From assembly GCA_016709025.1 (NCBI GenBank), contig JADJEQ010000001.1:124001-188000 (forward strand): DNA of 64,000 bases. Direction: 5' to 3'. The number at the start of each line of letters is the position of its first letter. The stretch's first letter is position 1. This stretch comes from Bacteroidales bacterium (GTDB lineage Bacteria > Bacteroidota > Bacteroidia > Bacteroidales > Lentimicrobiaceae). The notes below the pieces were generated by a model. It did no database searches. It was not told the origin of the DNA and was given only the letters and a program-made list of their open reading frames with translations. Of this stretch, positions 52,786 through 61,401 are shown in pieces. The translations under genes and the position numbers were made by a program.

Positions 52786-53742
52786 ATGAGACTAACCGAA
52801 CACATTGCCCGCCGGAACGGCAAAACACTCTTCAGCTTCGAGTTGCTACCGCCGCTCAAAGGGGAGAATTTTGAATCGATCAGTCAAACGATCGACCCTT
52901 TGATTGAATTTAAACCTACATCCATAGATGTTACCTACCACCGCGAGGAAATCGTTTACAAGGAACGTGGGGATGGACTTCTGGAAAGACGCACTGTACG
53001 AAAACGGCCGGGGACGGTAGGCATTTCTGCAGCCATAAAGTTCAAATACAACATTGATGTTGTACCACACATTATCTGCGGGGGCTTTACGCGCGAAGAA
53101 ACCGAGAATGCACTGATTGACCTCTACTTTCTGGGCATCCACAACCTGCTGCTTATCCGTGGCGACAATCCCGCCGGTGAAAAAGTATTCCGGCCCGAAC
53201 CGGGTGGCAATCATTATGCAATTGATCTGGTGAAGCAGGCTGTAAACATGAACCATGGAATTTACCTTGAAGAGGACATTATCAATGCGAACCCTACCGG
53301 TTTTTGCATCGGGGTGGCCGGCTATCCTGAAAAGCATGCCGAATCGCCCAATATGGCTGCCGACATCGCCCACCTGAAAGAAAAAGTTGAGGCAGGAGCC
53401 GAATACATTGTAACGCAAATGTTCTTCGACAATTCGGCTTTCTTCCGGTTTGAGAAAGCCTGCCGTGAAGCCGGGATCCATGTTCCGATTATTCCTGGTT
53501 TGAAGCCTTTATCAACAAAATCTCAACTTTCGGCCTTACCCAAAACATTTTCAATCGACCTGCCTGAAGCCCTGTTTAAGGAAGCCGAGAAATGCACTTC
53601 CAATCAGCAGATAAGGGAACTGGGTGCAGAATGGGCCATTGCCCAGAGCCGTGAACTTATCCTTTCCGGAGTGCCTGTTTTACACTTTTACACGATGGGG
53701 AAAAGCGACAATATCCGGAAGATTGCAGAGTCAGTGTTCTGA
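52786..53742 (+). CDS. metF: 5,10-methylenetetrahydrofolate reductase
   Basis: A 318-aa FAD-dependent TIM-barrel enzyme that supplies methyltetrahydrofolate to methionine synthase. The N-terminal FSFELLPP carries the catalytic Glu, and SIDVTYH, LLLIRGDNP (substrate/FAD loop) and TQMFFDNSAFFRF follow in the standard order. Length is normal for the bacterial form. It lies downstream of metH in the same direction but 773 nt away, across the nested repeat, so a common transcript is uncertain. Confidence 0.95.
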   Translation: MRLTEHIARRNGKTLFSFELLPPLKGENFESISQTIDPLIEFKPTSIDVTYHREEIVYKERGDGLLERRTVRKRPGTVGISAAIKFKYNIDVVPHIICGGFTREETENALIDLYFLGIHNLLLIRGDNPAGEKVFRPEPGGNHYAIDLVKQAVNMNHGIYLEEDIINANPTGFCIGVAGYPEKHAESPNMAADIAHLKEKVEAGAEYIVTQMFFDNSAFFRFEKACREAGIHVPIIPGLKPLSTKSQLSALPKTFSIDLPEALFKEAEKCTSNQQIRELGAEWAIAQSRELILSGVPVLHFYTMGKSDNIRKIAESVF

Positions 53743-53744
53743 AC

Positions 53745-53775
53745 TGCGGATTGCGGATTTCGGATTTCGGAAATT
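53745..53775 (+). repeat. Short heptanucleotide run (GCGGATT/TCGGATT), four units
   Basis: CTGCGGATTGCGGATTTCGGATTTCGG directly follows the metF stop codon. The remaining sequence to 54041 has no gene; it includes a hairpin-forming GCCTGC...GCAGGC (53970-53996) and CTTGTCCCC low-complexity stretches. Confidence 0.65.
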
Positions 53776-54041
53776 ACACTGATCTTAGTATTCGTGAAAG
53801 TATAAATCCTCTTTAGCTGGACGTCACGAATGACTTTTTGACTAATTTACTATAATAGGTCAGGTAAGCTTTTCAGAGCGCCAGGTCAAGGTTAAGGAAT
53901 AACGAAGCAGGAACAAGAGTGAAAGAAAAGCATCATTCTGTCCATGCCTCCTTGTCCCCATTTCTCCCCGCCTGCACGCTGTTTCGGCGGGCAGGCTTGT
54001 CCCCATGTCTGTTGCTAAAGAGACGAAATTCCGCAATTTAG

Positions 54042-54378
54042 CTCCATGCCCCATGCCCTCCCGACGAAGAGGTCGGGATTCCGCTTCGCTCCATGTGCTC
54101 TGCGCCCTGTGCCCTGTGCAAAAAAGGGACGAGGGACGCCAGGGACGAGGGACAGACTCCCGAATTTTACTCCATGCCCAGTGCCCCATATCTTTTTCAC
54201 AAAGAACCCTGTGGAACCCTCCTAAGCAATCGGATGCCCATTCGTCATTCGTCATTCGTCATTTCTAATTCGTAATTAACCCATGCCCCATGCTCCATGC
54301 CCCATGCCCTCCCGACGAAGAGGTCGGGATTCCGCTTCGCTCCATGTGCTCTGTGCTCTGTGCCCTGAGCCCTGTGCC
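54042..54378 (-). repeat. Composite heptamer region with duplicated hairpin block
   Basis: Two direct copies (about 54042-54102 and 54293-54353, 251 nt apart) of CTCCATGCCCCATGCCCTCC, a 6-bp hairpin CCCGAC-GAAGAG-GTCGGG, then ATTCCGCTTCGCTCCATGTG. Both are followed by CTGTGCC-type heptamers, the reverse complement of the GGGCACA units at 6067-6477. A separate CATTCGT run lies between them (54239-54268). It ends at the stop of the COG0523 gene. Apparent small ORFs here are repeat artefacts. Confidence 0.88.
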
Positions 54379-54385
54379 TTTAGCC

Positions 54386-55513
54386 CTACAGATTGCGTTG
54401 CAGCATGGCCACACTCTCCTGCAGCTCACCGCCCAGGAGTTCGATGAGACTTTCTTCGAGTCGTAATTTACTGAGGTTCTTCCCGATAAAGATGATTCTG
54501 CTGATGCGCTCCTCCCCTTCCTGCCAGAATTCGCCGGCTGAAATCATGATGTGATCGCGCACGGATTGAACCACAACCTTCTGGGCTACTTTGTCGAAGC
54601 TTACAATGCCTTTGATTCTGTAAATGCCTTCCCCGTAATACTCAACGAGGTGGTCGAGCCAGAAATTGAACTTATGCGGATCGAAATTGCGGGTAAAAGT
54701 GTAACTGTGCGACTCAATTTCATGAGCCAAAGGTGTCTGCTGCTTCTGAACCATTGCAAATCCGGCCGGCTTCAGAGGACCGGAGCTGAGTTTCATTTTA
54801 CCTGCATCAATTGAAAATGATTCTATGATCTGCGGCGCGTATGCATAGGTATCCAGCACATTTATTCCGTCGAGATCGCCAAAACTGGTGAAATGCAAAT
54901 TGGCAAACGGGTTAAAAGACCTGACAAGGGCTTCAGCACCGGCCAGTTCCGTTTCATTCACCAGGTCGGTCTTGTTCAGGATGATGGTGTCGGCATAACT
55001 GATCTGTTTGGCGGCCATAGCGGTATCGGATGCGATGAGTTGAATATTCCTTGCATCTACCAGGCAAACCACACTGTCGATGCGGTAAAACATCTCTACC
55101 TGATCTGACGACATAAATGCCTGAACCACTGTGGAAGGATCAGCAATCCCGGTTGTTTCAACAATCAGGTGGGTGAGCTTGTGACGGATATTCAGCAGGT
55201 CGAAAAGCAGCTCTGAAAGTTCACCGTTGAGGGAACAGCAGATGCATCCATTCGACATTTCAAATATATTTTCACTCTCCACGCCTACAATCAGGTCGTT
55301 ATCGATCGCGATTTCACCAAATTCATTTTCAATCACCGCGAATTTGTTATCGGGATACTTTTTAATCAGGGTATTGAGCAACGTGGTTTTCCCTGCCCCC
55401 AGGAATCCTGTTAGAATGGTAACGGGCAGGCGGTCGTCGTCGGTGTAGCTAATCGATTTAATTTGCGGAAGGTACCCGGGCAAAATTAATTCTGAGGATC
55501 TAACCTCATTCAT
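54386..55513 (-). CDS. COG0523 (CobW/YjiA/ZNG1-type) GTPase, putative metal chaperone
   Basis: A 375-aa G3E-family GTPase. After a ~28-residue extension come Walker A GFLGAGKTTLLN (about 37-48), the metal-binding CxCC motif GCICCSL (about 88-94), a VETTGIADP switch region and the guanine-specificity motif NKTDL. The C-terminal CobW_C domain covers about 265-370. Such proteins insert or deliver Zn, Co or other metals to client enzymes. The gene is convergent with metH-metF, and MetH needs both zinc and cobalamin, so a link is possible but unproven. No Zur box was identified. Confidence 0.88.
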   Translation of the reverse strand: MNEVRSSELILPGYLPQIKSISYTDDDRLPVTILTGFLGAGKTTLLNTLIKKYPDNKFAVIENEFGEIAIDNDLIVGVESENIFEMSNGCICCSLNGELSELLFDLLNIRHKLTHLIVETTGIADPSTVVQAFMSSDQVEMFYRIDSVVCLVDARNIQLIASDTAMAAKQISYADTIILNKTDLVNETELAGAEALVRSFNPFANLHFTSFGDLDGINVLDTYAYAPQIIESFSIDAGKMKLSSGPLKPAGFAMVQKQQTPLAHEIESHSYTFTRNFDPHKFNFWLDHLVEYYGEGIYRIKGIVSFDKVAQKVVVQSVRDHIMISAGEFWQEGEERISRIIFIGKNLSKLRLEESLIELLGGELQESVAMLQRNL

Positions 55514-55624
55514 CGCATTATAAAAGCTTTCCGGATATAAAGCCCGATTAATCTGAGAACAATTCAGGTATTGATATTCAATATTTATAAATCACCCTGT
55601 GTGAGTCACAACGCGCTTTTCATA

Positions 55625-56311
55625 TTACAATTTATACTGGTAACCGATCCCTCCGATAAAATCTGTTACCGGCATATTCACATATAATTCACGCTGAATC
55701 ATATAATAGAGATCCAGTTTATGGTGTTTTGACAAAGCTAGTTCAACTCCCGCAGCGCAGCGAATATCATCAAATATATATGGCTGATCGTGTCCGATGG
55801 GAGAAAATAACTCAAACGAGGTGTAGGGCTCCCATTTCTTATCAAGGTCAAATTTGAAAGTGAATTTATTTCTTGAATAGAAACCGGCGAAACCCCATTC
55901 CGGGGTACGGCTGACATCGGCATACTCCTCCTGAAAACGGGTACGAAACTGAAAAATTAAAGGCTTGATCTTTTTTTCTGCTTTAATATCCACAAAGAAC
56001 CGCTGCCGGGGACTGTAGAGATTGTTTTTCATTCGCTTCAGTGTAAAACGGTAATTGACAGAGGCCTTAATATATTTATTTAGTTTATACTCCAGACCGG
56101 CTTCACTGATCCATGAGCCAAGTTCTGTCACATTTTCATTAAATCTATATTCCTGTGAAATCGAAGCGGAAAGTTTTTTAATAAGTTTTGCTTCAAAAGT
56201 AAGGCTGGTCCACAGACCTGCATCGTTCATCTGGCCAAAGGTAGCGGAACTGAAAAGCAGAAAATTAAGAATTAATGCAATTCCCGGTCTGACAAGAAAA
56301 TAATGCTTCAT
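55625..56311 (-). CDS. DUF2490 family outer-membrane beta-barrel protein
   Basis: A 228-aa protein with a signal peptide (about 1-26) and alternating amphipathic strands (FEAKLIKKLSASISQEYRFN, KYIKASVNYRFTLKRM) that end in an aromatic/hydrophobic C-terminal strand YQYKL, typical of outer-membrane barrels. The pattern fits DUF2490, whose function is unknown. It is last in the VTC-DUF4956 operon, 9 nt from the preceding stop, so it is probably the outer-membrane part of that system. Confidence 0.78.
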   Translation of the reverse strand: MKHYFLVRPGIALILNFLLFSSATFGQMNDAGLWTSLTFEAKLIKKLSASISQEYRFNENVTELGSWISEAGLEYKLNKYIKASVNYRFTLKRMKNNLYSPRQRFFVDIKAEKKIKPLIFQFRTRFQEEYADVSRTPEWGFAGFYSRNKFTFKFDLDKKWEPYTSFELFSPIGHDQPYIFDDIRCAAGVELALSKHHKLDLYYMIQRELYVNMPVTDFIGGIGYQYKL

Positions 56312-56320
56312 GTTATTTGT

Positions 56321-57055
56321 CTACCTTTTATAATAATAGACAATGATTGAAGTGGCATCTTTAAGAAAATCGATGGACGAGATTGAAAACCGGTGGATAT
56401 TCAATCCGGTTCGTTTGCGAAGGTCATCCAATAAAAGCTGATGATTTTCGGGTTTTATCATCTCTATATTCTCATATGAAATAGCCTTTGACTGCTCCTG
56501 CTTAAAAATCATCGGATGATCAAGCACAAAAATGAACAATACAAGAATGAGGTTGAAAACAAAGATTGGAAGCAAATTCAGCCCTATCGCATTGATTAGT
56601 CCCAGGGCAATCGCAAGCAAGAGGTAAGTCATCTCTTTCATCGAAATACCTTCAGTGCGGTATCGTAACATCGAAAAAACGGCAAATAAACCAAACGCCG
56701 CTCCCATGGAAATACTTGTCTTATTCAGAACAAAAGTTATTATGAAGATGATGATGTTAAAGATAAAAAAGGTGAACATGAACTCCTTATTCCTGTAATT
56801 TGGGAAATAGATCAGTCCGAAAATAATCAGCATTGAAATAATATCGATCAGAATGCTGTAGGCAAATTTAACATTCAGGGTAACGGGCTCATCAACTATT
56901 TCAACTACTTGCTGCATATTGGTCGCCGGGATGGTTTCAACAGAAGCAACAATTCCCGGTTTCTGCTGAGCGCCTGTCTGACCAGAAGCTCCAAAAACAA
57001 AAAACAAAAGACTAAGGAAGATCAACGATACAACAGTCTGCTTAAGATACATCAT
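56321..57055 (-). CDS. DUF4956 membrane protein
   Basis: A 244-aa protein with an N-terminal signal-anchor (VVSLIFLSLLFFVFGASG) and about four further membrane helices between residues 60 and 175. The conserved stretch ISMGAAFGLFAVFSMLRYRTE (shortened here: SMGAAFGLFAVFSMLRY) identifies DUF4956. The cytoplasmic C-terminus is a small alpha/beta domain (about 185-244). The ATG at 57055 gives a 14-nt overlap with the VTC gene; a TTG two codons upstream is possible. DUF4956 genes are regularly next to VTC-domain genes. Function unknown; a membrane partner of the VTC protein is likely. Confidence 0.82.
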   Translation of the reverse strand: MMYLKQTVVSLIFLSLLFFVFGASGQTGAQQKPGIVASVETIPATNMQQVVEIVDEPVTLNVKFAYSILIDIISMLIIFGLIYFPNYRNKEFMFTFFIFNIIIFIITFVLNKTSISMGAAFGLFAVFSMLRYRTEGISMKEMTYLLLAIALGLINAIGLNLLPIFVFNLILVLFIFVLDHPMIFKQEQSKAISYENIEMIKPENHQLLLDDLRKRTGLNIHRFSISSIDFLKDATSIIVYYYKR

Positions 57056-57797
57056 AACCAAGTTTGTTTAGAGCCAATAATTTTCGTTTGAACCGGTTTT
57101 TCTTCAAATCCTCATGAAGACAGGTAATGCCGAGACAATATTTGCTCAGGTAGAACTCATGAAGTCGTTTCTCGAGCATCAGTTTTCGAAAAGGAGAAAA
57201 GGCATTCTTTTGTTGTTTCACTTCAACAATGGCAATTTCACCGATACCCTTTTCAGCACTTTCATCTTCATAGCGCAGGTTCGTGTCAATGGTAAGCCGT
57301 TCTCCGGCCTTGAGGCTAACCAGTGTTATTCTGTTAAATTTTACCCTTAGTGAGGGTAAATAGTTTTTTAACCCATCGTGGGTGCATTCCTGCACAAATT
57401 CCTGTTGCTTCATGGTAAGGCTTTCAGCAATACCACTAACAGAAACACGCCTTTTAATCGTCCTGTGTGTATTTGTTTTTAATTTGACTTCAAAAAAAGA
57501 TATGCCTGAGTTGACGTATTTCCGGAACCGGAGTTTATACCTGTTCTGGTGCCCGTTGTGGTGCATAAGATACAAGTCATATGCAGGTGTATCAAAATAA
57601 AGGGTTTCATACGGGTGAAGTAACTCTCCGTCAATTGATAAAACAAAATAGTCTTCGGTCAACTGGCTGAGCAACGATGTCAATTGTACCTGTTTGAGGA
57701 CGTATTTTGTATCAATGCGATTCAGCAACTGAACCTGATCCATCTGATCAAGGCTAATTGTTGTAAAATGTTGCAGTACGTTCAGAAGGTCATTCAT
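57042..57797 (-). CDS. VTC-domain protein, polyphosphate-polymerase-like
   Basis: A 251-aa tunnel-fold (triphosphate tunnel metalloenzyme) protein. Basic residues at alternating positions line the strands: NRIDTKYVL, NRYKLRFRKY, FFEVKLKT and RTIKRRVSV, and Glu/Lys pairs appear in AIVEVKQ. In yeast Vtc4 this domain polymerises polyphosphate from ATP. The bacterial versions beside DUF4956 have not been assigned a proven activity as far as I know. Cytoplasmic, no signal peptide. It is translationally coupled to the DUF4956 gene. Confidence 0.85.
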   Translation of the reverse strand: MNDLLNVLQHFTTISLDQMDQVQLLNRIDTKYVLKQVQLTSLLSQLTEDYFVLSIDGELLHPYETLYFDTPAYDLYLMHHNGHQNRYKLRFRKYVNSGISFFEVKLKTNTHRTIKRRVSVSGIAESLTMKQQEFVQECTHDGLKNYLPSLRVKFNRITLVSLKAGERLTIDTNLRYEDESAEKGIGEIAIVEVKQQKNAFSPFRKLMLEKRLHEFYLSKYCLGITCLHEDLKKNRFKRKLLALNKLGYDVS

Positions 57798-57879
57798 CAG
57801 GAAATAAGCTTGCCCAAATGTGTGTTTAAGAAGTTAATCAGGAATATCCCGGATAGTAACCACTGTTCCCGGTAACTGA

Positions 57880-58281
57880 TTATTTGAATATGATGATATC
57901 ATCAGCTTTCACAGTCTGGCGGTTACTGGTAATTTTAACCTCCCTGGTAACTGCATATTTTCCTGAAGGCAGGGTTAGCGTTGAATCTTCAGAATAAACA
58001 AACACAGTGTAATTTCCCTGACGAAGATATTTGAATTCAAATACGCCGTTGTAGCTGGTCCTGATCCGTTCCGAGTAGCTCAGGTCATCACCATAAATGA
58101 TATATACTTCTTCGTCAGCTCCGTCGTAGATATCATTTAACTCAGTAAAACTACTGTTGTAGTTATGTACGATTACTTTTCCGTAAATGGACGAATTACC
58201 ACCTTCACCGGCTTCCTTTGAACAGGAAATGAAAAAGATACTCATTAAAAGTATCAGCAGAAATGATCTCAAATATTTCAC
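57880..58281 (-). CDS. Small lipoprotein with carboxypeptidase-regulatory-like fold
   Basis: A 133-aa lipoprotein; the leader ends FFISCSKEAGEG, with lipidated Cys20. The rest is one beta-sandwich domain (SIYGKVIVHN, RTSYNGVFEFKYLRQGNYTVFVYS, then AVTREVKI) resembling carboxypeptidase regulatory or transthyretin-like domains. No catalytic residues are visible. It is the first gene of the operon with VTC, DUF4956 and DUF2490, 82 nt from the next gene, with an exact -7 element upstream. Function unknown. Confidence 0.75.
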   Translation of the reverse strand: MKYLRSFLLILLMSIFFISCSKEAGEGGNSSIYGKVIVHNYNSSFTELNDIYDGADEEVYIIYGDDLSYSERIRTSYNGVFEFKYLRQGNYTVFVYSEDSTLTLPSGKYAVTREVKITSNRQTVKADDIIIFK

Positions 58282-58315
58282 AGTTATTTAATAATTACTT
58301 AACTCCCTAATCCGA

Positions 58316-58323
58316 CAAATTTA
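58316..58323 (-). promoter_or_regulatory. Promoter of the lipoprotein-VTC-DUF4956-DUF2490 operon
   Basis: TAAATTTG on the minus strand is an exact -7 match 34 nt from the start codon. TTTG at 58347-58350 gives a 23-nt spacer, slightly longer than usual. The rest of the gap to 58658 is AT-rich and shows no gene. Confidence 0.5.
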
Positions 58324-58658
58324 TATAAAATTCGCAAACATTAGGTCAAAAAGCTTTGCAAATTGGTCTTTTTGAAGATTACCGGTGTTCTACAGTTGCA
58401 TTGAATTAACAGAAAAGCAGAACACGATCTGTCAGTCTTACTTTCAGTGATGAAAATAAAATATACTTGAATTCCATTGGTCAAATATCCACCCAGACAG
58501 GCCTTTGAAAAAAACATTTTCACAAACTTTGTTGTTACATGCCAGAAAATTGATGACTGCTTTGAAACTTCAAAATCACCAATCAGCTCTTTTTAATAAG
58601 ATTTCAAATATTTCCCTTTTCAATATTTTCATTTCATATTCAAAAATCAATCAGTATC

Positions 58659-59102
58659 ATGTTCGAACAATTACTCCGGTTGGTAAAAGAGAATGCAGGA
58701 GATGCCATCATTAAAAATCCTGCCATCCCCAATGAAAGAAACGACGAGGCCATTGAAACGGCAGCCGGCTCCATTATGAACAGTCTGAAAGGTCAGGCAG
58801 GCAGCGGAAACCTCGATTCCATCCTGGATATTTTTAAAGGGAGCGGTCAGGCTTCTGCCAGTCCGGTGGTAAATAACCTCACCACAGGTGTTGCAGGTGA
58901 TCTGATGAAAAAATTCGGTCTCGACAGCGGGGCAGCCGGCAATATTGTAAACCAGATTGTTCCTGTGGTAATGAATCAGTTGAAGAAAAAGACGAACGAC
59001 CCCAACGACAGCAGCATCGACCTCGAAGGCGTTATTGGTTCCCTTACCGGGAAAATTGGTGGCAATATTCCCGGAAAAATCAAGGGAATATTCGGTGGTT
59101 AA
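58659..59102 (+). CDS. Small DUF937/YidB-like protein
   Basis: A 147-aa soluble protein, rich in Gly, Asn and Ala, without signal peptide. Helical repeats: LLRLVKENAGDAI, AIETAAGSIMNSLKGQAG, VVNNLTTGVAGDLMKKFGLDSG and IVNQIVPVVMNQLKKK, ending in IPGKIKGIFGG. The AAGNIVNQIVPVVMNQL segment resembles DUF937 proteins, where several short helical repeats are found. Function unknown. It stands alone, followed by a hairpin terminator. Confidence 0.6.
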   Translation: MFEQLLRLVKENAGDAIIKNPAIPNERNDEAIETAAGSIMNSLKGQAGSGNLDSILDIFKGSGQASASPVVNNLTTGVAGDLMKKFGLDSGAAGNIVNQIVPVVMNQLKKKTNDPNDSSIDLEGVIGSLTGKIGGNIPGKIKGIFGG

Positions 59103-59104
59103 GT

Positions 59105-59236
59105 ATCGTGGAGTTCGCTTCACCCATGGGCATGGGGTTGCGCCCCTTCGGGGCTTAATTTCCTTTTTGGTTTGAGTATCCGTGGGCTTCGCTTCGCTTC
59201 ACCCACGGGTATGATGTTGCGCCCTTTCAGGGCTTA
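59105..59236 (+). repeat. Tandem pair of TTCGCTTCACCCA...GTTGCGCCCCTTCGGGGCTTA blocks
   Basis: Two related ~53-57-nt blocks (about 59105-59157 and 59180-59236), each ending in a small GC-rich hairpin. The first has GCCCC-TTC-GGGGC, the second GCCCT-TTC-AGGGC: the two stem differences are compensatory (C-G to T-A), so the hairpin itself is conserved. Confidence 0.75.
59142..59154 (+). terminator. Hairpin terminator after the DUF937-like gene
   Basis: GCCCC-TTC-GGGGC followed by TTAATTTCCTTTTT, 40 nt after the stop codon. A short but very stable stem with a T-rich tail. Confidence 0.6.
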
Positions 59237-59240
59237 CCCT

Positions 59241-59480
59241 ATTATCTCAATCTCTTCGTCACTCAATCTCTTCGTCACTCAATCTTTCCGTCTCTCAGTC
59301 TCTTCGTCACAGTCACTAAGTCTCTCAGTCCCCTTCTCCCTCTCTCCCCTTCTTTCACTCTCCCCTTCTCTCACTCCCTCTCTCCCCTTCTCTCACTCTC
59401 ACTCTCCCTTTCTCTCAGTCTCTTAGTCCCTTCGTCTCTTAGTCTCTTATTCTCCCCTTCTCTCACTCTCCCGTTCCCCT
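59241..59480 (+). repeat. Pyrimidine-rich octanucleotide array (CTCAATCT/CTTCGTCA/CTCTCAGT types)
   Basis: Roughly 8-nt units such as CTCAATCT-CTTCGTCA repeated at the left, degrading to CTCTCCCC and CTTAGTCT units at the right. The strand is almost free of purines over 240 nt. Its complement (GACTAAGA, GACGAAGG) resembles the GACTTAGA units at 63.45-63.6 kb. Confidence 0.8.
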
Positions 59481-59513
59481 GATCTGTTTTTTGGAAAATT
59501 CACTTCAAACAAA

Positions 59514-61202
59514 TCAGTAGCCAGCGGCCTGTCCGTCTTTTCTTGATTCGGAAGCACCGAAATATACTTTCCTGACAGAGTCAAACATGATTGCCTGATA
59601 ACCGCCATAGTCGCCAAAAGACCAGCTTATTTTGTGGCCCATATTCATTAATTCACGCACCACCTCATAGCTGAAACCGCTCTCCAGTTGAATTTCCCCC
59701 TTACCGGGATTAACTCCACCGGTGGGATCTGTGGAACCACTGTGACTGATGCGGGGCGCATCGCCGGCTTCCTGCAGATTCATTCCAAAATCAACCAGGT
59801 TCATCACAATCTGCACATGGCCCATGGGCTGGAAATCGCCGCCCATCACGCCAAAACTTATAAAAGGCAATCCGTTTTTAGTAATAAAGCATGGAATGAT
59901 TGTATGAAAAGGACGTTTGCCAGGTTCGTAGACATTGGGATGACCTGCTTCGAGGCTGAATAGTTCGCCCCGGTCCTGCAGCATAAAGCCAAGTCCCGGA
60001 GGAACCATACCAGAACCCAGGCCCCGGTAATTGCTTTGTATCAAAGAAACCATATTTCCGTCCTTATCTGCAACAGTCAGGTAAATGGTACCGCCCTCCA
60101 TTGGATCACCGGCTTCAAAAACACCTGCCCTATTTTCATTGATGAGCTTTCTGCGTTCAGCCGCATACGACTTTGAAATTAATTCATTTACAGGCACTTT
60201 CGCGAATTCCATATCGGCATAATATTTTGCTCTGTCTTCAAATGCCAGTTTCTTGGCCTCAGCAAACAGGTGAATGTGCCGGGCTGAACCATAGGGAATT
60301 TGTGAAAAATCATATCCTTCGAGGATGTTGAGCATCTGCAGGGCTGCTATACCTTGCCCGTTCGGGGGTAGCTCCCAGACGTCATAACCCCGGTAATTCA
60401 CAGAAACAGGCTCTACCCATTCCGAATGATGGGTAGCCAGATCATCGTAGGACAGGAATCCACCCTGCTCTTTCATAAAAGCAGCAATGGTCGTGGCTAT
60501 TTCTCCCTTATAAAATGCATCGCGGCCACCGGCAATCAGTTGTCTGTAGGTTTTGGCCAGGCCGGGATTGCGGAAGATATCTCCCTTTACAGGAACTGTT
60601 TTCCCATCAAGGGTATATGTCTCCATAACATTGGGAAAGCGGCTGCCAAGATTGGGAACAGAACGCCCCAGGTAGTAAGCAACCAGTTCGGTCACCGGAA
60701 ACCCCTTTTCAGCATATTCAACAGCCGGCATCAACAGGTCGGTTACAGGAAGTTTACCAAAGCGTTTGTGCAGTTCGAACCAGCCATCCACACACCCCGG
60801 TACACTCACCGGCAAAGGTCCGAAAGAAGGAATTTTTTCCAGTTTCTGTTGCCTGAAGTAATCCAGGGTAAGGGAAGCAGGTGATCGCCCCGAAGCATTC
60901 AGCCCGTATAGTTTACCGGTTTTGGCATCCCAAACAATGGCAAACAGATCGCCACCGACACCACAGCCCGTCGGTTCCATCAAACCCAGCGCAGCATTCG
61001 CAGCAATCGCAGCATCAACGGCTGTTCCGCCCTTTTTCAGGATATCCAGCCCGATTTGGGTTGCCAGAGGATGACTGGTAGCCACCATGCCATGTTGCCC
61101 GATCACCTCCGAGCGGGTTGCAAAAGATTTGCCGGTTACCCTATCCTGCGCAATAAGGGATAATTGCGCAATCATCAATAAAAATATGATAGAACTTCTC
61201 AT
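59514..61202 (-). CDS. ggt: Gamma-glutamyltranspeptidase
   Basis: A 562-aa Ntn-hydrolase with a signal peptide (about 1-19), so periplasmic or secreted. It self-cleaves before a Thr to give two subunits. By alignment of the TIYLTVADKDGN segment with the family motif, the catalytic Thr is residue 372. Other hallmarks: TGCGVGGDLFAIVWD and substrate-binding residues in GLGSGMVPPGLGFMLQDRG (LNNxM region equivalent). It hydrolyses or transfers the gamma-glutamyl group of glutathione and related compounds. Length is normal. It stands alone; short repeats flank both sides. Confidence 0.93.
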   Translation of the reverse strand: MRSSIIFLLMIAQLSLIAQDRVTGKSFATRSEVIGQHGMVATSHPLATQIGLDILKKGGTAVDAAIAANAALGLMEPTGCGVGGDLFAIVWDAKTGKLYGLNASGRSPASLTLDYFRQQKLEKIPSFGPLPVSVPGCVDGWFELHKRFGKLPVTDLLMPAVEYAEKGFPVTELVAYYLGRSVPNLGSRFPNVMETYTLDGKTVPVKGDIFRNPGLAKTYRQLIAGGRDAFYKGEIATTIAAFMKEQGGFLSYDDLATHHSEWVEPVSVNYRGYDVWELPPNGQGIAALQMLNILEGYDFSQIPYGSARHIHLFAEAKKLAFEDRAKYYADMEFAKVPVNELISKSYAAERRKLINENRAGVFEAGDPMEGGTIYLTVADKDGNMVSLIQSNYRGLGSGMVPPGLGFMLQDRGELFSLEAGHPNVYEPGKRPFHTIIPCFITKNGLPFISFGVMGGDFQPMGHVQIVMNLVDFGMNLQEAGDAPRISHSGSTDPTGGVNPGKGEIQLESGFSYEVVRELMNMGHKISWSFGDYGGYQAIMFDSVRKVYFGASESRKDGQAAGY

Positions 61203-61218
61203 AGCGCAGTCACTTTTT

Positions 61219-61242
61219 TAGGTTGAGGTTAAGGTTGAGGTT
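61219..61242 (+). repeat. Short AGGTTG/AGGTTA repeat
   Basis: TTAGGTTGAGGTTAAGGTTGAGGTTGCC: four near-identical 6-nt units upstream of ggt. Similar sequence follows the dispersed repeat at 23650. Confidence 0.55.
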
Positions 61243-61401
61243 GCCTGATAATTCAGTTTCTTAAGTGAATTTAATAAGCAAGTCAGACTAAATGGAGGTT
61301 GAAAACCTGTATAGCATGTCTTAAACCTATAAATCAATTCTCTCCACTTAAATTTTGGCTCAACCAAAAGGACATCAAGAAAACTGAAAAAAAACTTATA
61401 G

